DNA of 10,941 bases, taken from positions 75,370 to 86,310 of the forward strand of contig MU646723.1 of the NCBI GenBank assembly GCA_026770585.1, read 5' to 3'. Made by a program: the position numbers and the translations under genes. Below the pieces are notes generated by a model. That model saw nothing but the letters and a program-made list of their open reading frames with translations. It did no database searches and was not told the origin of the DNA. This stretch comes from Baffinella frigidus. Lineage: Eukaryota > Cryptophyceae > Cryptomonadales > Baffinellaceae. Position 1 is the first letter of the stretch, and each line of letters begins with the position of its first letter. Shown in pieces: positions 1 through 5,695 of this stretch.

Positions 1-3
1 CTG

Positions 4-142
4 GTACAGCTGTACGAAGCTTCGTAGTAAAAATCGAGTCCAACTATTCAAGCTGGTAGTAAAGATCACGTCCAAAAATCTCGTCCAATCACGACGGGTC
101 GCAGAACATTTGCGGCTGCAACAAGACAGGGGCAAATGTTCT
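4..142. repeat. Palindromic head of R1 (copy A)
   Basis: The module head has two abutting perfect palindromes, GTACAGCTGTAC (4-15) and ACGAAGCTTCGT (14-25). Further in, AGAACATTTGC (103-113) is answered by its exact reverse complement GCAAATGTTCT (132-142) across an 18-base loop. The same structures occur in copy B from 6861. They could form hairpins or cruciforms; no function can be assigned from sequence. Confidence 0.7.
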
Positions 143-370
143 CTGGCGGGTGTAACAAGACAGTCACGACTCCTTTAAAACATAGTAGTCATCAATTTTT
201 TTCTCGAAAGGTGAGAATGCTCAGACCTCTGGCATGGATGCCAGCTGAGAATGGACGTTTGGAGATTGCACCTGCATGGATGTGCTCGAAATAACGAAAT
301 AACGTCATAAAGCCAGCTGGGATCCTTTCCAGTGACTTTCAACACCTCCTCCTCGATCCGACACGCGCCG

Positions 371-985
371 ATGACACCCGCCAAGAACACCGCTCACGAC
401 GAGCCGCCCAAGAGCCTTCACAACCATCTCCTCAGGGCTGTGGAGGTCGCCCTCGAAAAACAGGAAACCTCGCCCGGACGGCGTGATACCCGGCATGGGA
501 CGCACGACTCGCAGCGCCTCGAGGCGCACGACCACGCGCTCCTGCAACGCTGGCGCAAGCCGCGGTACCGCGGGTTCTCCAACATCCTGATCATGGAGCG
601 TGGCAACTTCCACAAGGCGCCGTGCGACGCGAATGACGCATCCAACTGCGCCGAACGCTACAAGAACACGCTGCCCGCGCACCGCGCGCTGGAGTTCTGC
701 GGCGTTCAGGACGAAGCCGCGCGCCTCAAGCAACACCGCTCCACTTCCGCTCCCAACATGCTTCCCAGCGGCATCTCTCTGCTGGTGTTATCCCCCACGT
801 CGTCAGGGGGGTCGTCATCAGCGGCCTTTCCTCGAAGCGCCTCAGCGTCGAAGGCCGTGCTCGAGTGGGGGATGGGGCGCGAGAGGCGCGCCATGGTCGC
901 GTCCAACCCGCGCCGCTCCAGGGTCATTTGCACCTACTTCCAGGAAGAGCTTTCCAACTTGAGCAAGCAGGCCGCACAAGAATAG
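371..985 (+). CDS. Uncharacterised protein of the R1 module, copy A (204 aa from the first ATG)
   Basis: I do not recognise this protein. The frame is open from 311 to the TAG at 983-985; the first ATG is at 371. Codons across roughly 335-745 end overwhelmingly in C or G, which the overlapping frames on either strand do not show as strongly, and this is the main reason to call it coding. The N-terminal two thirds are hydrophilic and rich in His, Arg and Asn (RWRKPRYRGFSNILIMERGN around residues 61-80). A Ser/Ala-rich stretch with SGGSSSAAFPRSASASK follows. No signal peptide, membrane helix or catalytic motif is evident. The frame is already open and GC3-biased just after a pyrimidine-rich TTTCCAG at 326-332, so 333 could be the start of an internal exon. 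AATAAA lies at 1100-1105. Copy B differs by two substitutions, both amino-acid changing (His/Tyr, Asn/Ile). It may be an exon of a larger gene, a cargo gene, or a decaying remnant. Confidence 0.5.
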   Translation: MTPAKNTAHDEPPKSLHNHLLRAVEVALEKQETSPGRRDTRHGTHDSQRLEAHDHALLQRWRKPRYRGFSNILIMERGNFHKAPCDANDASNCAERYKNTLPAHRALEFCGVQDEAARLKQHRSTSAPNMLPSGISLLVLSPTSSGGSSSAAFPRSASASKAVLEWGMGRERRAMVASNPRRSRVICTYFQEELSNLSKQAAQE

Positions 986-1104
986 TGGTCTCTGCTGGAG
1001 TTCTAATTGAGAGGGGCGCTGACACAAAGGGACGAGGCACCCATGAGAGAGCGGTGCCAGAGCGCGGCGCGAGTGTGGTGGTGTACATGGAGGATCTTCA
1101 ATAA
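968..1104 (+). pseudogene. Possible continuation of the R1 protein in another frame
   Basis: Overlapping the end of the 371-985 frame, a second frame stays open to a TAA at 1102-1104 and encodes a protein-like stretch including RTRIVVSAGVLIERGADTKG and ending VVVYMEDLQ. The stop overlaps the AATAAA at 1100-1105. One reading is that the true product continues here after a one-base shift or through a short intron. The alternative is a chance open frame in GC-rich DNA. Codon bias is weaker than in the upstream frame. Copy B has the same arrangement (7825-7961). Confidence 0.25.
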
Positions 1105-1179
1105 ACGAACCTCGACTGCAAACGCGTCCTTCCTGCGTGTTCAAGCGCAAGCCTGCTCGCAGAGGCGCTGCGACACCCC

Positions 1180-1307
1180 TGCAACCTTGCGATCGCCAAT
1201 AAGTAGACCGGGTTGACTTAGATAGCTCCAATGGCTCCAAGGGCCTAGGGCCTAGGGGCCCTACCCCCTTTACCCTTGCCTTCATATAGCACCCCTGCTA
1301 CAACCCC
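1180..1307. other. About 128 bp present only in copy A of R1
   Basis: Copy B joins the bases flanking this segment directly. The extra segment is bracketed by ACCCCTGC at 1175-1182 and again at 1291-1298. It contains overlapping CCTAGG palindromes (around 1242-1262), a motif shared with the F1 and F2 elements. It may be an insertion with short flanking repeats, or copy B may have lost it by slippage between C-rich repeats. Confidence 0.6.
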
Positions 1308-1309
1308 CA

Positions 1310-1483
1310 CCATCTGATGTCCCAAATGATGACATGCCTTGGTCTTCTTCCTTTGAACCGGGTCTTATGCAATCTATAGATGCGGACGTGTTTGTGCTGA
1401 TCATACGATACGCCCCGATGATGACCACGAATTATTATTTGTTGGCTTGCCCAGGTGCTGACCAGCTGGTATCCCTTAAGTGA
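1310..1483 (+). pseudogene. Coding remnant cut by an F2 element, copy A
   Basis: This open frame encodes a protein-like segment (around DMPWSSSFEPG, DADVFVLIIRYAPM and NYYLLACPGADQL) of no recognised family. It ends at TGA 1481-1483, which is supplied by the terminal repeat of the F2 element starting at 1470, so the original reading continued elsewhere. Against copy B there are two silent changes in a Ser-Ser-Ser run and two replacements (Asp/Val, Thr/Met). There is no start codon in a convincing context. I read it as an exon or gene fragment whose 3' part was displaced by the insertion. Confidence 0.35.
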
Positions 1484-1573
1484 CCAGGCCTCCGAATTTG
1501 GGGGCCTGAGGTCCTAGGCAGGTCCTAGGGCACTACGGTAGGGCGTATGAGCCTACTGGTCACTCAAGGGATA
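1470..1573 (-). mobile_element. F2 miniature inverted-repeat element, copy 1
   Basis: This is a 104-base element starting TATCCCTTAAGTG and ending with its near reverse complement (CACTCAAGGGATA). The first 18 bases of each arm match at 17 positions. If the outer TA is a target-site duplication, the family fits a Tc1/mariner-type MITE (inference). The interior has CCTAGG-rich sequence and a short hairpin around AATTT. It is joined head-to-head with copy 2, making a larger palindrome. Confidence 0.8.
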
Positions 1574-1678
1574 TACCCCTTAAGTGACCAGTAGGCCCAT
1601 ACGTCCTACGGTAGGGCCCTGGGACCTGCCTAGGACCTCTTGGCCGCCAAATTTGGCGGCATGGGCCCTTAAGGGATA
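1574..1678 (+). mobile_element. F2 miniature inverted-repeat element, copy 2
   Basis: It is the same family as copy 1 but inverted, following it directly. It contains the perfect palindrome CCGCCAAATTTGGCGG at the internal hairpin position. Its two terminal arms match less well at the inner bases (GTGACC against GGGCCC), so it looks decayed or recombinant. A run of TA dinucleotides (1676-1691) follows. Confidence 0.8.
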
Positions 1679-1736
1679 TATATATATATACCTTCACATG
1701 CCCGATTGAGGACACCCTTTAGCCGGTTGCTGCTGC

Positions 1737-1850
1737 GATCCTCTGCACCGGGGGGCCTGATGTGATCCGACAGGAAGCATGGCTTTTCTGCAGAACCAGT
1801 TCCGGTGTCCGCCTATGTTGGGAGCTCGAAGAACCTAAAGGACCTAAAGG
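1737..1850 (+). repeat. F3 dispersed repeat, copy 1
   Basis: The core reads AAGCATGGCTTTTCTGCAG, then ATGTTGGGAGCTCGAAGAA, then a short AAAGGACCT doublet. Seven copies occur in this window, five direct and two inverted. In one frame all copies that contain the region encode a peptide related to RKHGFSAE then VPVSAYVGSSKN. It is shared with R1 copy B (8480-8593). Confidence 0.85.
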
Positions 1851-1907
1851 ATCGTGCTCAACCTGGGCATCTGTGGGGGAAACCTCACGCACACCTCATC
1901 CACACAC

Positions 1908-2031
1908 TACAGGAGTACCTCGCTCATAAGAAACCGCCCCCCCCCCTAGGACCACCTTAGGGCCCTAGGCATAGGCCTACTGTAGGGTCCTAGGGGGGGG
2001 GGCGCTTTCTTATGAGCGAGGTACCCCTGTA
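1908..2031. mobile_element. F1 miniature element, complete copy
   Basis: The left arm starts TACAGGAGTACCTCGCTCAT (to AAGAAA, 1933). The right arm 2007-2031 is its reverse complement with one mismatch. TA flanks both ends and the ends read CAGG...CCTG, as in Tc1/mariner-like MITEs. Inside the arms are a C-run and a matching G-run, then a CCTAGG-rich core, so the whole 124 bases can fold into one hairpin. It is too short to encode a transposase. Confidence 0.85.
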
Positions 2032-2096
2032 GAGTGCACATGACCTTTCTCTAAGTCCTACTCACTGACAGTCCCCGATGGGATTTATTGGATGCC

Positions 2097-2201
2097 TATC
2101 CCTTAAGTGGCGAGTAGGCGCATACGCCCTACGGTAGGGCCCTAGGACCTGCCTAGGACCTCTTCCGGGTCAAATTCGACCCGCTCGCCACTTAAGGGAT
2201 A
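2097..2201 (+). mobile_element. F2 miniature inverted-repeat element, copy 3
   Basis: This is 105 bases with perfect 18-base terminal arms (TATCCCTTAAGTGGCGAG and its reverse complement). The inner arm bases GGCGAG differ from those of copies 1 and 4 but pair with CTCGCC on the other side. The internal hairpin is CGGGTC-AAATTC-GACCCG. Confidence 0.85.
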
Positions 2202-2245
2202 AAGTCACAGTAGTGCACACACGGCGGGCGTGTTGATTTTAGTAC

Positions 2246-2363
2246 CGGGTTTAGGGCTTAGGGTTTAGAGTTTAGGGCTTAGGGTTTAGGGTTTAGGGCT
2301 TAGGGTTTAGATTTTAGGGCTTAGTTTTTAGATTTTAGGGCTTAGGGTTTAAAGTTTAGGGCT
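2246..2363 (+). repeat. Degenerate TTTAGGG telomere-type array
   Basis: Imperfect TTTAGGG, TTTAGGGC and TTAGGG units run for about 118 bases on the plus strand, opposite in orientation to the arrays at 3963 and 10199. The units are degraded, so this is an interstitial array rather than a live chromosome end. A TIR transposon begins directly at its right edge. Confidence 0.85.
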
Positions 2364-2418
2364 TACAGCCCTTACTCGATTACAAGGTCACACAATACAA
2401 GGTCACCACACTGGACAC

Positions 2419-2515
2419 TCCGATGTGGACCTTAATTTTTTAAGGTCCGCACACTGACTCCTTTTTTGTGGACCTTAAATTTAAGGTCACACACACTGAC
2501 TGCTTTTCGTGTGTG
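2419..2515 (+). repeat. Left subterminal repeats of element E-A
   Basis: There are roughly two copies of the 42-base unit GTGGACCTTAAATTTAAGGT followed by CACACACACTGACTGCTTTT. The unit holds the palindrome GACCTTAAATTTAAGGTC. Subterminal arrays like this commonly serve as transposase binding sites in TIR elements (known of other families; inferred here). Confidence 0.75.
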
Positions 2516-2705
2516 ACCTTACAACAGCGAAAAAAAATTGTTCTTTAGAGTGCTTACCCCCCCGGAGAATGGAGCTGGCGAATTTTTGGGTCCAAAAAAA
2601 TGTCAACATTTCCCAGGAAAAACTGGGTTCCCGAGTGGTGCAAGTTGAAAAAAATCATGTACATGTACATGTACTGTACAGTGTATTCAGTGCAACCCCC
2701 AATAA

Positions 2706-2978
2706 AAGCAGCTCCTCGAATTAGAGGGGGAGGACTCGGATGTCGAGGATGGATCCGTTCGGGCTCTCGAGGACGACTCAGATGACGATCCGGAGGACGC
2801 TAGGGAGTACCTAGACTTCGCTAAATTCCCAGAACCTGACGAGCTCTCGTCGGATGAGGAAGGCGGTGGTGATGAGGGGGGTGAGGAGGGGAGCGAGGCG
2901 GGGGGCGAGGAGGAGAGCGAGGATTCACAGGAAGATGTTCCCCTTGCTCAGAGGAAGAGGAAGGTTGCACGGGTCTAA
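2706..2978 (+). pseudogene. Acidic C-terminal protein remnant with basic tail, probably transposase-derived
   Basis: Between TAA at 2703 and a double stop TAA TAA at 2976-2981, this frame encodes about 90 residues with no ATG start. The product is very rich in Asp, Glu, Ser and Gly (EYLDFAKFPEPDELSSDEE in the middle, then repeated Glu/Gly runs) and ends with the basic patch QRKRKVARV, which resembles a nuclear localisation signal. Acidic tails and basic patches are common at the ends of eukaryotic DNA transposases, and its place inside a TIR element supports that source, but no catalytic domain remains. AATAAA overlaps the stops (2977-2982) and TGTAA, the usual poly(A) signal in green algae, is at 3018-3022. 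A possible 3' splice site AAAGCAG ends at 2711. The upstream coding part is missing or unrecognisable. Confidence 0.5.
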
Positions 2979-3083
2979 TAAAGGACAGCCGAGCTGATCA
3001 CGTGTCTTGGTTGTACATGTAAATGTACTGAATTCAAGGTCCGCACACACTCGTCGTTCGCGAACCTTGCTGAATTTAAGGTC

Positions 3084-3189
3084 ATTTAAGGTCCGCACAC
3101 TGACTGCTTTTCTGTGGACCTTAAATTTAAGGTCACACACACTGACTGCTTTCCTGTGGACCTTAAATTTAAGGTCACACACACTGACT
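3084..3189 (+). repeat. Right subterminal repeats of element E-A
   Basis: Two and a half near-identical 42-base units of the same sequence as at 2419-2515 lie on the same strand and end next to the right TIR. A diverged related unit precedes them from 3037. Confidence 0.8.
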
Positions 3190-3230
3190 GCTCAAAAGTG
3201 TGAGACCTTGTAATCGAGTAAGCCCTGTAG

Positions 3231-3297
3231 GGTTACGAGATATGGAGTCAAAAGTTGACAAATCAAAAGTCAACTTTCAATAGGTTACGAGATATGG
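3231..3297. repeat. Short direct repeat around a hairpin
   Basis: GGTTACGAGATATGG occurs at 3231-3245 and 3283-3297. Between them AAAGTTGAC (3251-3259) pairs exactly with GTCAACTTT (3269-3277). It could be a small insertion flanked by a 15-base duplication. No family is recognised. Confidence 0.6.
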
Positions 3298-3312
3298 GAC
3301 ATGGGTTTGATT

Positions 3313-3363
3313 ATGCCCTACCCTACGGTAGGGCATATGAGCCTACTGGCCACTTAAGTGTTA
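3313..3363 (-). mobile_element. F2 miniature element, truncated copy
   Basis: Only one half of F2 is present: CCCTACGGTAGGGCATATGA, then GCCTACTGGCCACTTAAG. It abuts the complete copy 4, possibly because copy 4 inserted in or beside it. Confidence 0.7.
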
Positions 3364-3468
3364 TATCCCTTAAGTGCCCATGCCGTCAAATTTGAGGGCC
3401 AAGAGGTCCTAGGCAGGTCCTAGGACCCTACGGTAGGGCGTATAAGCCTACTGGGCACTTAAGGGATA
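3364..3468 (-). mobile_element. F2 miniature inverted-repeat element, copy 4
   Basis: The arms are TATCCCTTAAGTGCCC and the exact reverse complement GGGCACTTAAGGGATA. The inner bases GCCC/GGGC differ from other copies but match each other. The internal segment contains TCAAATTTGA. Confidence 0.85.
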
Positions 3469-3962
3469 ATCACGTGAAAAAGCCACGGGGTACATACCAC
3501 ATGAAGCCGGATGGAGGAGTTGGCTTCAGAAAGGAGCCCACTTGAGTTACATTGCTGGTGACAATCCACCAATATGCGATCCTCTACACCGAAGAGCCTG
3601 ATGTGATCCGAGAGGAAGCATGGCTTTTCTGCAGAACAAGTTCCGGTGTCCGCCTATGTTGGGAGCTCGAAGAACGTAATGGACCTCAAGGACAACAACC
3701 CTAGAGGTCAAAAATGCCCTAATTTTCCCCCCAACCACTCGGTGGGCTACGAGGGGTTCGTTGACCCCGGATTCCGGGTTGTTACGTGACAAATTTGCAT
3801 TATAACCCCCCTTAAGTTAATTGTCTTCAGGTAAGTTCACTTTTGATGAAAGGTTCGTAGTCCACCTTGTGGACACCCAAAATTATTGAACCCCAAAGCT
3901 TCACTTTAAAACACAAAACAGTAAACAGTAAACCTCAACCCCTAAATGCGAAAATGCGAAAA

Positions 3963-4187
3963 TCTAAACCCTAAACCCGAAATCGTGAATCCTGGACCCT
4001 TAACCCTAAACCCTAAACCCTAAACCCTGAACCCTGAACCCTGAACCCTGAACCCTAAACACTAAATCCTGTACCCTACACCCTGAACCCTGAACCCTAA
4101 ACCCTGAACCCTACACCCTAAAACCCCAAACCCTATACAACCCTAAACCCTGAACACTAAACCCTACACCCTAAACCCTCAATGTTG
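3963..4187 (-). repeat. Degenerate CCCTAAA telomere-type array in R2 copy A
   Basis: This has about 30 imperfect 7-base units, alternating CCCTAAA, CCCTGAA and CCCTACA. Shorter blocks follow at 4256-4312 and 4443-4503. The mix of three variants, shared in order with R2 copy B, shows that the array was duplicated as part of R2 and not added by telomerase at this spot. Confidence 0.9.
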
Positions 4188-4209
4188 ACGTGTGAACCTT
4201 AATAATTCC

Positions 4210-4242
4210 AGGACCGCAAAACGACCGCTTTCTTGCGGTCCT
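4210..4242. repeat. GGACCGC hairpin in R2 copy A
   Basis: AGGACCGCAA pairs exactly with TTGCGGTCCT across a 13-base loop containing GACCGC. The core resembles the subterminal unit of element E-A (CTGACTGCTTTT flanked by GGTCC/GGACC) and the tandem units at 10821-10931, so a common source is likely. Confidence 0.65.
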
Positions 4243-4345
4243 TAATTTGTACAGCAAACCCTTCACCCTACACCTACCCCCTGAACCCTAAACCCTACAC
4301 CCTAAACCCGGAACTCTCCAAAACGCCTTGTTGCGGTCCTTGATT

Positions 4346-4401
4346 GTACTGGCATTTTGTAACGGTTCAATGCCAGTGGTTCCGTTACGCAGTACAAAAT
4401 G
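4346..4401. repeat. Two mutually exclusive stems in R2 copy A
   Basis: ACTGGCATT (4348-4356) pairs with AATGCCAGT (4369-4377). The overlapping CATTTTGTAACGG (4353-4365) pairs instead with CCGTTAC plus ACAAAATG (4382-4401, a 5-base bulge between). Both cannot form together. The same arrangement is intact at 10572-10627. Confidence 0.6.
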
Positions 4402-4516
4402 TAAAACCGGACACCAACCTTTGTCCGAATCCGTTCCGTTACCCTGGACCCTAAACTCTAAACCCTAAATCCTGAACCCTGAACCCTGAACCCTGAAACA
4501 CTTCAACATTGGTTCA

Positions 4517-4594
4517 TCAGAAACCGCCCCCCCCTGGGACCCTACAGCAGGACCATGCCTAGGGTCCTACGGTGGTCCTAGGGGGGGGGGGGGT
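4517..4594. mobile_element. F1 miniature element, core only
   Basis: CAGAAACCGCCCCCCCC through to a long G run matches the inside of F1 (C run, CCTAGG core, G run) but lacks the outer CTCGCTCATA arms. It interrupts the right end of R2 copy A. Confidence 0.65.
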
Positions 4595-4601
4595 TAGTTA
4601 G

Positions 4602-4772
4602 AACGATATTTGCGAGGAAATCGACCACCCACCGCCGGTGGGAAGAAATATATGGCAGCGAAAAATGCTTATTACCGAAAACCTTCGGCGCGATGATCAA
4701 TTGGATGAAGTTGGGCGGAGCAGGGTTCTGATGTACGGTGCATCGACCAACTTTTCGCGGCGCATCTTTTGA
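4602..4772 (+). pseudogene. Coding remnant, left part of E-C
   Basis: The frame is open from the first base of the left TIR to TGA 4770-4772, 56 codons. It reads NDICEEIDHPPPVGRNIW, then KMLITENLRRDDQLDEVGRS, ending STNFSRRIF. The first ATG is at 4665. Composition is protein-like and the codons are varied. No family is recognised. It could be an exon captured by, or belonging to, the element. The piece is too short for certainty. Confidence 0.3.
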
Positions 4773-4910
4773 GCTAACATGTTCCTGTGCGATTCTCCCT
4801 GCATCGTACGGTACCAGACACTGCCAGTTCTCCACCCAAACCATATATTTCAGAGCTCAACAGTGTGAGCCTCGGTCGGACAGGTGATGAGCCTCGATGG
4901 TTGACTAATG

Positions 4911-4919
4911 AAGGTAAGT
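4911..4919 (+). promoter_or_regulatory. Consensus 5' splice-site sequence
   Basis: AAG|GTAAGT matches the eukaryotic donor consensus. Upstream, ATATATTTCAG ends at 4856, so an exon of 57 bases (4857-4913) is conceivable and one of its frames is open. It would cross the E-B left terminal repeat. No matching downstream acceptor was established. Confidence 0.25.
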
Positions 4920-5032
4920 TCTCTCTCGCTTGTGAGTTGGGCCTGGGCCGGCGCGGCCTCTCTCCTCCTAAGCGGGGTCTCATCTGGTAGCGAAGGTCGT
5001 TCAGGGGCTCTATTCCCCGGAACGATCAACGG

Positions 5033-5249
5033 ATGGCAGAAAAAACGGCGGGCGGAGCGCTCGCGAAGCGGCACACTGGGGCTGAGGAGGAAAACGAGTC
5101 CGGAGTGCCTTTTGGCGATGGGGAGATCAGCGGGGACGGTGGCTCCCTGACCTCATGAAGAGGAGCCCCTCGACGCGCTGGATCCGCACAGCCCTTGGCC
5201 GCCCGGATCAGCGGGGCCCTTCAAGCCCTTCCCCCCGCCCACTTATTGA
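5033..5249 (+). pseudogene. Acidic coding remnant with one frameshift, inside E-B
   Basis: From ATG 5033 a GC3-rich frame encodes 41 residues (MAEKTAGGALAKRHTG, then an acidic stretch ending GDGEISGDGGSLTS) and stops at TGA 5156-5158. Skipping one base near 5153 continues into a second protein-like frame (HEEEPLDALDPHSPWPPG, Pro-rich) to TGA 5247-5249. The simplest reading is one small or N-terminal coding piece of about 70 codons broken by a single-base indel. The family is unknown. It may be the start of the element's own gene. Confidence 0.35.
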
Positions 5250-5341
5250 CACTTATTGACTTTATTCGAAAGTGAAATGCACGGCACAGAATTTAGGCGA
5301 GCTTAGAAAAATATCCGGGTAATCATCCGGTTGAATCCTAA

Positions 5342-5614
5342 GGCAAGAAACTGCCACTACCCATAATAGGGGAGATTCACCAAGATTTTACCCACCAAAA
5401 CCCGGTGACGGATCACCGGTCGGTGAGGCAAGCCCCTGATCTCTCCCGTGAAGCACCCACGAGGCCTCCACCTCATCCACACACAGTTGCCCCGGGCTGG
5501 GCAAAAATGTGTGGACCACTCTCCTTACGGGCCACTCATACCACGCGAGGAGAGCAGACAAAAAACCCTCCCCCACCTAGGCCCCCACGTTGCGATGTGA
5601 GGAAAGGCCTCTAA
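5342..5614 (+). CDS. Open frame without ATG inside E-B, uncertain
   Basis: This stretch of about 90 codons is open between stops and begins GKKLPLPIIGEIHQDFTHQN, then becomes Pro-, Thr- and Arg-rich. No start codon precedes the protein-like part. It also holds a hairpin (CCGGTGA 5402-5408 with TCACCGG 5413-5419). It could be an exon or a chance open frame. The rest of 5250-5640 shows nothing else I can name. Confidence 0.2.
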   Translation, partial: GKKLPLPIIGEIHQDFTHQNPVTDHRSVRQAPDLSREAPTRPPPHPHTVAPGWAKMCGPLSLRATHTTRGEQTKNPPPPRPPRCDVRKGL

Positions 5615-5626
5615 GGCCCTTCTGTG

Positions 5627-5694
5627 GAGCCTTGACCGGACAGGTGATGAGCCTCCCACTGAGGCTCACCACCTGTCCGACCGAGGCTCACACT
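5627..5694. repeat. Hairpin at the right end of E-B
   Basis: CCGGACAGGTGATGAGCCTC (5636-5655) faces GAGGCTCACCACCTGTCCGA (5661-5680) across CCACT, with two mismatches in 20. Pairing extends into the flanking AGCC/GGCT bases. The arms are copies of the E-B terminal repeat, so the right end holds it twice, head to head. Confidence 0.8.
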
Positions 5695-5695
5695 T

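Larger units (their letters stand above)
1..1848 (+). repeat. Segmental duplication R1, copy A (truncated by the window start)
   Basis: Everything from the first base to about 1848 reappears at 6858-8592 in the same orientation. Bases 1-1160 match with only about four substitutions by eye. After that copy A has about 128 extra bases (1180-1307), copy B has 8 extra bases near 8020, and the remainder is clearly more diverged. The module carries a long GC3-rich open frame, a second coding remnant, a back-to-back pair of F2 miniature elements and an F3 repeat. The left boundary is not visible because the copy runs off the window. Confidence 0.95.
2364..3229 (+). mobile_element. 866-bp TIR transposon with a truncated protein end (element E-A)
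   Basis: The left end TACAGCCCTTACTCGATTAC (to 2393) is mirrored by the right end 3198-3229. The two arms of about 30 bases differ by two substitutions and a two-base indel. Both ends show TA then CAG, as expected for a Tc1/mariner-like insertion (inference). Inside each end is a block of 42-base subterminal repeats. The interior keeps an acidic C-terminal coding remnant (2706-2978), so this looks like an internally deleted relative of a larger element. It lies beside the TTTAGGG array. Confidence 0.75.
3578..4514 (+). repeat. Subtelomeric-type repeat R2, copy A (contains F3 copy 2)
   Basis: This matches 9857-10737 in the same orientation with scattered substitutions and different numbers of telomere-like units. 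Order: F3 (3578-3795), a unique spacer (3796-3962) with a strong splice-donor-like CAGGTAAGT at 3828-3836, CCCTAAA-type arrays, and two hairpin blocks. F3 here keeps an open frame of 59 codons ending at TGA 3787-3789 (C-terminal SVGYEGFVDPGFRVVT), also kept in copy B. Homology between copies stops at CTTCAACAT near 4514. Confidence 0.9.
4862..5694 (+). mobile_element. Inner TIR element E-B (833 bp), nested in E-C
   Basis: The terminal 34 bases match as inverted repeats at 33 positions: AGTGTGAGCCTCGGTCGGAC onward at 4862-4895 and its reverse complement at 5661-5694. The right end carries a second, inverted and slightly diverged copy of the arm (about 5627-5655), forming a near-perfect hairpin with a CCACT loop. 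No convincing target-site duplication is seen, so the family is unknown. It lies wholly inside E-C, so it is the younger insertion. It contains a frameshifted acidic coding remnant and a second open frame. Confidence 0.7.

Noticed and set aside
305-736. A 143-codon open frame on the minus strand opposite the R1 gene-like frame (and its copy at 7162-7593).
   Set aside because: Its third codon positions fall on the first positions of the plus-strand frame, which has the stronger GC3 bias. Antisense open frames are expected opposite GC-rich coding sequence.
600-962. A 120-codon plus-strand frame overlapping the R1 gene-like frame.
   Set aside because: The product is a low-complexity Arg/Pro/Thr/Ser string typical of a shifted reading of GC-rich DNA.
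1470-1573. TTAA inside the F2 ends as a piggyBac-type target duplication.
   Set aside because: The bases outside TTAA (TATCCC and GGGATA) are conserved in every copy, so TTAA is inside the element, not its target site.
2838-2860. CTGACGAG resembling the core of a hammerhead ribozyme.
   Set aside because: No GAAA element and no third stem follow in the right place, and the bases are explained by the acidic coding remnant.
2419-3189. Regularly spaced repeats that might suggest a CRISPR array.
   Set aside because: The 42-base units are contiguous, without unique spacers, and belong to the two ends of a TIR transposon in a eukaryotic context.
3755-3785. GGGGTTCGTTGACCCC resembling a tRNA T-arm (also near 10000).
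   Set aside because: The loop lacks the invariant A of TTCRA, and no anticodon arm or acceptor stem is found around it.
4578-4844. An 88-codon minus-strand frame starting inside E-C and ending in the F1 poly-G/C run.
   Set aside because: It crosses two element boundaries, including the F1 core and the E-C terminal repeat, so it is unlikely to be a gene. The plus-strand frame there looks more protein-like.
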